DNA from: JAUIET01 sp039111475
GTDB lineage: Bacteria > Pseudomonadota > Gammaproteobacteria > Pseudomonadales > JAUIET01
Direction: 5' to 3'
NCBI GenBank assembly: GCA_039111475.1
Contig: JBCCIP010000023.1
Span: forward strand, 1-64,000
Length of the DNA stretch: 64,000 nucleotides
The notes beneath the pieces were generated by a model, which worked only from the letters and a program-made list of their open reading frames with translations, did not search any database and was not told where the DNA came from. Position 1 is the first letter of the stretch; every line of letters starts with the position of its first letter. Positions 59,092 through 64,000 of the stretch are shown piece by piece. A program made the position numbers and the translations under genes.

Positions 59092-60797
59092 GGCGAATAG
59101 GTTTCGCGCAAGTCTTTCTTTAGTATTTTCCCCGACGGATTGCGTGGCAGTGGTTGATCACGAATCCAAATGTACCTGGGTACTTTGAAACGTGCCAGTT
59201 GTTCTGTAACAACGCTGCGCAGTTCACTTTCATCTGCGCTTTCGCCAGGCTTCAATACGACGGCGGCTCCGACTTCCTCCCCTAGTCGATCATCCGGCAC
59301 TGCAAACACGCCGGCCTCCATCACGGCCGGATGGTGAAAGAATGCCGCTTCAACTTCCGCAGGATACACATTCTCGCCACCGCGTATGACCATATCTTTT
59401 GCACGGTCAGAAAGATATACGTAGCCCAGCTCATCGGTATAGCCAATATCACCGGTACAAAACCAACCGTCTTTGAAGTCTTCAGCATTTGCATCCGGTC
59501 TATTCCAGTAACCGTCTATGACAGCGATGGTTTTTGCCCAAAGCACGCCGGCTTCATTTGCCGGTAGCACTTTCCCTTCGTCGTCTCTGGCTTGAAGTTC
59601 AACAATTGGGTGCACAAAACCTGCGCTGGTCGGGTTCGCTTCCATCGCTTTGCCGGTGAACGAGCAGATCGAGGTGTTTGTTTCGGTAAGCCCCCATCCG
59701 CAACCCTGGTAAGGCGAGTCTACTTTCTGAGAAATTAATTCGGTTACTTTGGGTGGGGTTGCGGAACCGCCGGCACCAATGTTAAACAAGCTGGATGTGT
59801 CGGTTTGCTCGAAGCTCGGGGAATTAAAGACCTCTTGCAACATCGCTGGCGCAACGCTGAATATTGTCAGGCGTTCTTGCTCTATGAGTGCGATTGCTTT
59901 CTCGGCGTCCCATTTGTACATCATGACGAGTTTACGGCCACCGCGCAGCCCCAGCAAAAAACTGGCATGCAAACCGCTCATATGAAACAACGGAACTGCT
60001 AACAAACCGGCCTGGTCGTAGCCTTTCTCCAGCATTTTACCGACAGCTTCAGGATTACACATCGAGCACGCGTAGGCGTTTACATCAAAGCTGTACATAG
60101 CCTGGCTCAGTGATCGATGAGTAGTCATCGCTCCCTTAGGCCGGCCAGTAGTTCCAGATGTATACAGCATCATAAACAAGTCATCGGGCGAGACTTGAGG
60201 TAATTGCACTTTCTTACCCTTGTGAGCCGTCAGCAACTCCGACCAGGAGCTAACACCGTCGCGGCCAAGTAATTCCTGATTGCTTCTTACTGCGATGGCT
60301 TTTACGCCGAGCGCCTTAAGATCATCCACCACGTAAGACAAGCGTTGTTCATCAACGATGACTAGTTTTGCTTTGCTGTCCGCTAAACCGTACTCCAGTT
60401 CCGGTTTCTGTCCCCAACTATTGAGTGGCACCACCGTAGCGCCTGTGTAAGCGATCGCTAGAAATCCCATTATCCATTCTGGATAATTCCGCATGGCGAT
60501 GGCCACCCGATCGCCTATGCCAACACCAAAGTCCTTGCCCAATGCATGCGCCATGGCATCTGCAATGGCAAATACTTCGTTATAGGTATAGCGTTCACCT
60601 TCATAGACCAGAAAATCTTTTTCCTCATGTGAACGACCACTCTCTATGTGCGGCAGCATGGTGTCTGGCGCATTCTTGTAGATTATATAATTGTGTCCTT
60701 TGTGCGCCATCTTACCTAATTCGAACATGGCGCCTTCTTTGGTCAGTTCGCCAATGGCTTTGTCGTAATCTTGTTTGTGGTCGGCAAGCGTTTTCAT
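59088..60797 (-). CDS. Long- or aryl-chain acyl-CoA synthetase (AMP-forming)
   Basis: A 569-residue adenylate-forming ligase. Motifs are the P-loop YTSGTTGRPKGAM, WGLTETNT, the hinge GWFCTGDIGY and the closing lysine in PSGKILKK. It activates a carboxylic acid to its CoA thioester; the chain type cannot be told. The ATG at 60797 is 8 bp after the P450 gene stop, so the two are probably one transcript and the P450 may make or modify the acid. Confidence 0.93.
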   Translation of the reverse strand: MKTLADHKQDYDKAIGELTKEGAMFELGKMAHKGHNYIIYKNAPDTMLPHIESGRSHEEKDFLVYEGERYTYNEVFAIADAMAHALGKDFGVGIGDRVAIAMRNYPEWIMGFLAIAYTGATVVPLNSWGQKPELEYGLADSKAKLVIVDEQRLSYVVDDLKALGVKAIAVRSNQELLGRDGVSSWSELLTAHKGKKVQLPQVSPDDLFMMLYTSGTTGRPKGAMTTHRSLSQAMYSFDVNAYACSMCNPEAVGKMLEKGYDQAGLLAVPLFHMSGLHASFLLGLRGGRKLVMMYKWDAEKAIALIEQERLTIFSVAPAMLQEVFNSPSFEQTDTSSLFNIGAGGSATPPKVTELISQKVDSPYQGCGWGLTETNTSICSFTGKAMEANPTSAGFVHPIVELQARDDEGKVLPANEAGVLWAKTIAVIDGYWNRPDANAEDFKDGWFCTGDIGYTDELGYVYLSDRAKDMVIRGGENVYPAEVEAAFFHHPAVMEAGVFAVPDDRLGEEVGAAVVLKPGESADESELRSVVTEQLARFKVPRYIWIRDQPLPRNPSGKILKKDLRETYSP

Positions 60798-60805
60798 GTC
60801 ATTAC

Positions 60806-62026
60806 CTAACGATTAGTGAGTATCACCGGCATTTTTTTATAGCCATTAATATTATTCGAGCGTATTCGAGATGGCGCGCCATTTAACTCGATTTTCGAAA
60901 AGTTCTTGAATATTTCCTCAAAAAATAAGCGTGCCTCCATGCGCGCAAGGTTTGCGCCCAAGCACAAGTGTATTCCGAAACCAAATGCCATATGCGGATT
61001 GTGCTGGCGTTTGATATCAAATTGTATTGGATTGTCGAATTCATCCTCATCGAAATTCGCTGAACTGTACATCATCACCACACGGTCACCTTCGCAGATT
61101 TTAGTGCCGGCCAGTTCAGTGTCGCAGGTCGCCGTGCGTCGAAAGTAGTGCAGTGGACAGGTCCAGCGAAGCATTTCCTCAATGGCTGTGGGTAAGCCCT
61201 CGGGGTGAGCTTCCAATTCTTGGTAGAGCTTAGGGCGCTGCAGTAATTCAAACATGCCGCTACTGATCAAACCACGGGTGGTTTCGTTACCGGCAACGGT
61301 CAATTGCACGAAAAGAGAGGCGAAATCAACTTCAGATACCGTGTGGCCATCCACTTCGCTTTCCAACAGTTGGCAAATCAGGTCATCGCCACCGCTGGCC
61401 TTGCGTTCAACAGCGAGTTCGAAGCCATAGGTACCCATATCTATGGACGCCTGTTGTATTTCTTCGTCAGTGCCACCCAAATCCGGATCTGACCCCGCGG
61501 TTTGTTTGTCTGACCAATGTCTAATCTGTGTCCACATGTCCTTGGGTATATCGAGCATCGAGCATATAACCGCAGTGGGCAGTTCACAGGCCAAAGATTC
61601 TATGAAATCTGTATCGGCTTGATCACGAGCGCTTTCAACAATTCCACGTGCAATGCTGTGCACTTTGGGTTCAAGTGCCGCCAGCATTCCGCGGGTGAAA
61701 TGTGTGATTACCGCGCGACGAATAGGGCCGTGGTCGGGTGGGTCCATGCCAAGCAGTTGGCTTTGCGTTCGTTCAAGAATTTCTGGTGGAAGGTTGTCTA
61801 CCATCACAAAACCCTTTTGCGCGCTAAAGGTTTTGTGGTCACGCGACACCTGCAGCACATCGGCATGTTTGCTGATAACCCAGTAGCCCCCTCCGTCTGG
61901 ATGCTGGTGCCAGAACACCGGCGCGTTTTCACGCAACCACGCAAACTGTTCGTGCGGAATACCGTTCAGATAATTATCCGGGTTGTAAACATCGATGGAA
62001 TCAGCTGTCAGAGTGTTTGTATTCAT
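60806..62026 (-). CDS. Cytochrome P450
   Basis: A soluble bacterial P450 of about 406 residues. It has the oxygen-binding helix (VAGNETTRGLIS), the ExxR motif (EEMLRW) and the haem loop FGFGIHLCLG with the cysteine ligand. The style resembles CYP125/CYP142/CYP108-like groups, which hydroxylate steroids, terpenes or fatty acids, but no substrate can be assigned. The start is ambiguous: ATG at 62026 or 62056, neither with a clear ribosome site. No ferredoxin gene is adjacent. It is upstream of the acyl-CoA synthetase on the same strand. Confidence 0.93.
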   Translation of the reverse strand: MNTNTLTADSIDVYNPDNYLNGIPHEQFAWLRENAPVFWHQHPDGGGYWVISKHADVLQVSRDHKTFSAQKGFVMVDNLPPEILERTQSQLLGMDPPDHGPIRRAVITHFTRGMLAALEPKVHSIARGIVESARDQADTDFIESLACELPTAVICSMLDIPKDMWTQIRHWSDKQTAGSDPDLGGTDEEIQQASIDMGTYGFELAVERKASGGDDLICQLLESEVDGHTVSEVDFASLFVQLTVAGNETTRGLISSGMFELLQRPKLYQELEAHPEGLPTAIEEMLRWTCPLHYFRRTATCDTELAGTKICEGDRVVMMYSSANFDEDEFDNPIQFDIKRQHNPHMAFGFGIHLCLGANLARMEARLFFEEIFKNFSKIELNGAPSRIRSNNINGYKKMPVILTNR

Positions 62027-62114
62027 TGCATGCTTGTAAAGACGTGAATGATGCATTTTAACCGGTGACGGCGTATTCTGCCCACCAACAAAGCGGTCAT
62101 TACCGGAGGATTAG

Positions 62115-62570
62115 ATGACAGACACGCAATCACAGGAAGCCGTGCACTTTGCAGCCGATGATTTGCCATTTGTGGATATTGGTGACGGCAGTTTGCTAAA
62201 AGTACTTCAAGTGAAGAGAGGCGAAGGGCTGTGGATCATCGAAAACGTTTTCCAGTCAGGATACGAAGTGGAAAAACACAGGCACACGGGCCCAGTGTAT
62301 GGGTACACATCGGCAGGTGCTTGGAAATACAAGGAGTATGACTACGTAAACCGGGCAGGTTCGTTTCTCTATGAACCGGCAGGCTCTGAACACACCCTGC
62401 AGTGTGTCGAGGATGACACCCGTGTTTGGTTTCAGATGTATGGCTCGAACATAAACCTGGATGCTGAAGGCAATATTACGTCGGTGGTAGATGGACTGTT
62501 AACACTTACCTTCTACTTGATGATGTGTGAAGAGCAGGGGCTGCCGCGCCCCAACGTTCTTATCGAGTAA
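62115..62570 (+). CDS. Cupin protein, 2,4'-dihydroxyacetophenone-dioxygenase-like
   Basis: A 151-residue single-domain cupin. Metal-binding residues are seen in EVEKHRHTGPVYGYTSAG and YEPAGSEHTLQC. The spacing and the WKYKEYDYVNRAGSFLYEP stretch match the ChrR-like group annotated as 2,4'-dihydroxyacetophenone dioxygenases. These can cleave C-C bonds next to a keto group. It is divergent from the P450 gene. A VOC-fold gene follows after 5 bp, so the two are probably co-expressed. Confidence 0.88.
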   Translation: MTDTQSQEAVHFAADDLPFVDIGDGSLLKVLQVKRGEGLWIIENVFQSGYEVEKHRHTGPVYGYTSAGAWKYKEYDYVNRAGSFLYEPAGSEHTLQCVEDDTRVWFQMYGSNINLDAEGNITSVVDGLLTLTFYLMMCEEQGLPRPNVLIE

Positions 62571-62575
62571 TCACG

Positions 62576-63007
62576 GTGTACGAAGCTCTAACACCGTTCC
62601 ACTTGGCGATACAAGTTAGGGATATTGCTGAAGCGCGCGAATTTTACGGTACTACGCTAGGCTTCAGTGAAGGCCGCAGTGACTCTCGTTGGGTTGACTT
62701 CAACATGTTCGGTCATCAGTTGGTTGTGCATGTTAATCCTGAACTTAGACATCGGAATTCGCAGTTCAACCCCGTTGACGGCAAAGACGTGCCGATACCT
62801 CACTTTGGCGTGGTGCTTACGCTGCCGCAGTGGCATGAATTTAGAGTGCGTCTAGAATCGCTTATCTCTGATTTTGTGGTTGAACCACATGTTCGATTCG
62901 AAGGCCAGCCGGGTGAACAAGCCACCCTGTTTTTCCTGGATCCCAGTGGCAATGCACTCGAATTTAAGGCATTTGCGGATATAGACAAAGAGTTGTTTGC
63001 TCGCTAG
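62576..63007 (+). CDS. Glyoxalase/extradiol dioxygenase-fold (VOC) protein
   Basis: A 143-residue VOC-fold protein with two beta-alpha-beta-beta-beta units (FHLAIQVRDIAEAREFYGTT, FGVVLTLPQWHEFRVRLESL). Metal-ligand-like residues are the first histidine (FHLA), H47-type position (FGHQLVVHV), HFGVV and the final glutamate NALEFKAF. It starts with GTG at 62576, 5 bp after the cupin stop. Family members are glyoxalases, dioxygenases or fosfomycin-resistance-like enzymes. It overlaps the convergent OYE gene by 4 bp. Confidence 0.87.
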   Translation: MYEALTPFHLAIQVRDIAEAREFYGTTLGFSEGRSDSRWVDFNMFGHQLVVHVNPELRHRNSQFNPVDGKDVPIPHFGVVLTLPQWHEFRVRLESLISDFVVEPHVRFEGQPGEQATLFFLDPSGNALEFKAFADIDKELFAR

Positions 63008-64000
63008 TTCCGATAGCTGTCATAATCGCTGTAACCTTCCGGCGTATTCGCATACAGTAACTCCTGATTCACGTCAGATAATGGCCAGTCGTTCGCGAGT
63101 CGATCTACCAGATCGGGGTTTGCGATGTAGGAGGTCGCAAACGCCACTGCGCTTGCTCCGCGTTGCTCAATAGCCTCCGTGGCACTGTTTTTCTTATACC
63201 CGCCGTTCAGTATCAGTGGCCCCTTAAAATAGTTGTGACCCATTCCATACACGTCCAGTGGGCTTGCTCTCATCAAGTGCAGATAAGCAAGACCAAGCGG
63301 TTGGATAGCCGTGAGCATTGCCTCAAAACTCTCCTGAGGATTGGGGTCTTTTACATCATTGAAGGGGAATCCGGGGCAAATCCTCAGGCCAACTCTTTCA
63401 GCGCCCGCTACCGCACTCATCCCTTCGAGTACCTCAGCAAAAAAGCGTACTCTATTTTTCAGCGAGCCACCGTATCGATCTTGGCGCTGGTTGCTTCCTG
63501 GTGACAGAAACTGCGCCGGTAAATACCCGCTTGTGCCATGCAACTCTACGCCGTCAAATTGCGCAGCGTAGGCGTTCTCTGTAGCTTGCTTGTATTCCTC
63601 AATCACTTCCGCTATTTCGTCGTCGCGAAGTGCTCTGGGTTCACTAAAGGGTTTCATACCGGTTTCAGTAAACACTTCGCCGTCGGCGGATATCGCGGAA
63701 GGCGCAACAGTTTCAGCACTATCACTTTTGTTGTCGGCGTGTGAGCAGCGACCGCAGTGCATGATCTGCAATACGATTTTCCCACCTTCCTCATGCACCG
63801 CTTCCGTAATTCCTGACCAAGCGTCTATTTGCTGTTGATTAATAATTCCGGGAGTACGGCAGTACCCTTTGCCGTTTTCAGAGGGATAGGTACCTTCCGT
63901 AATAATCAGGCCAGCACTTGCTCGTTGTTTATAGTAGTCGAGCATCATTGCTGTAGGAACGCCTTGATCATCTGAACGGCTGCGCGTCATTGGTGCCATC
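63004..64000 (-). CDS. Old yellow enzyme family ene-reductase (5' end beyond the window)
   Basis: The C-terminal 331 residues of an NADH:flavin oxidoreductase of the NemA/OYE type. The first visible residues MAPMTRSRSDD correspond to family residues about 25-35, so the real start lies past 64000. It has QIMHCGRCSHAD, FDGVELHGTSGYLPAQFL, SNQRQDRYGGSLKNRVRF and a closing FATSYIANPDLVDRL. These FMN enzymes reduce activated C=C bonds in enones, nitroesters and similar compounds. The HGTS in place of HGAN is a small difference near the active-site pair. Its 3' end overlaps the VOC gene by 4 bp. Confidence 0.92.
   Translation of the reverse strand, partial: MAPMTRSRSDDQGVPTAMMLDYYKQRASAGLIITEGTYPSENGKGYCRTPGIINQQQIDAWSGITEAVHEEGGKIVLQIMHCGRCSHADNKSDSAETVAPSAISADGEVFTETGMKPFSEPRALRDDEIAEVIEEYKQATENAYAAQFDGVELHGTSGYLPAQFLSPGSNQRQDRYGGSLKNRVRFFAEVLEGMSAVAGAERVGLRICPGFPFNDVKDPNPQESFEAMLTAIQPLGLAYLHLMRASPLDVYGMGHNYFKGPLILNGGYKKNSATEAIEQRGASAVAFATSYIANPDLVDRLANDWPLSDVNQELLYANTPEGYSDYDSYRN

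Noticed and set aside
1..64000. CRISPR array, tRNA, rRNA, prophage or toxin-antitoxin pair
   Set aside because: No regularly spaced repeats, no cloverleaf-like segment, no phage structural genes and no convincing small gene pair were seen by reading both strands.

Overview
The window reads as chromosomal DNA of a marine-type gammaproteobacterium. The grounds are gpsA and an RhlE-type helicase of proteobacterial type, a GlsB/YeaQ protein, a dense set of Rieske oxygenases, BCCT, NhaC and MttB-family genes typical of bacteria that live on methylated amines and betaines, and a GC content that looks near 50 percent. No rRNA, tRNA, prophage or CRISPR array was seen. One insertion-sequence end lies at the left edge. 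No species is claimed.

Left part, 1-10.1 kb. After the end of an ISL3-like element and about 0.8 kb of non-coding DNA comes a GAF-TetR fusion regulator. Convergent to it is a minus-strand surface-fibre locus of seven genes: four small secreted DUF4402 subunits, a PapD-like chaperone, a large outer-membrane usher and a sigma-54 enhancer-binding regulator with a degenerate receiver domain. A near-consensus -24/-12 promoter sits ahead of the first subunit gene, a terminator hairpin follows that gene, and GGTCA-type repeats sit ahead of the chaperone and of one minor subunit. This is the best candidate in the window for an undescribed system: a sigma-54-controlled chaperone-usher fibre built from DUF4402 subunits.

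10.2-16.1 kb holds a zinc-ribbon protein, a class 3 lipase, gpsA, an SDR/DUF2855 pair and a lipoprotein serine hydrolase.

16.1-28.5 kb is nitrogen-compound metabolism. An XRE-cupin regulator is divergent from a GlnT/GMAS-type ligase and GlxBCD (N-methylglutamate-synthase-like), followed by a GcvA-like LysR. A minus-strand set follows: Rieske oxygenase, RidA, PTER-like hydrolase and BCCT carrier. Next come a METTL7-like methyltransferase and an amino acid permease.

28.5-44 kb holds a DEAD-box helicase, a hairpin repeat, and a catabolic cluster arranged around a LysR gene. To its left are an ALDH, an LLM monooxygenase, a DUF1185 protein, an alpha/beta hydrolase and an Xsc-like ThDP enzyme. To its right are a second LLM/hydrolase pair, a conserved protein of unknown function and an NTF2-like protein. 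Then come a GlsB protein and a minus-strand set of DUF6265, phosphotransacetylase and a Tat-exported class V aminotransferase.

44-64 kb is amine catabolism. A tight operon encodes a TMADH-like dehydrogenase, an NhaC antiporter with a periplasmic domain, a non-pyrrolysine MttB-family protein and a Rieske oxygenase; an agmatinase-family enzyme is convergent to it. A membrane protein is followed by two inverted copies of a 152-bp palindromic repeat whose stems differ but stay complementary. SpuC, PuuA and PuuB homologues (polyamine breakdown) follow, then a CPA2 antiporter, an acyl-CoA synthetase/P450 pair, a cupin, a glyoxalase-fold protein and the 3' part of an old yellow enzyme gene that runs off the right edge.
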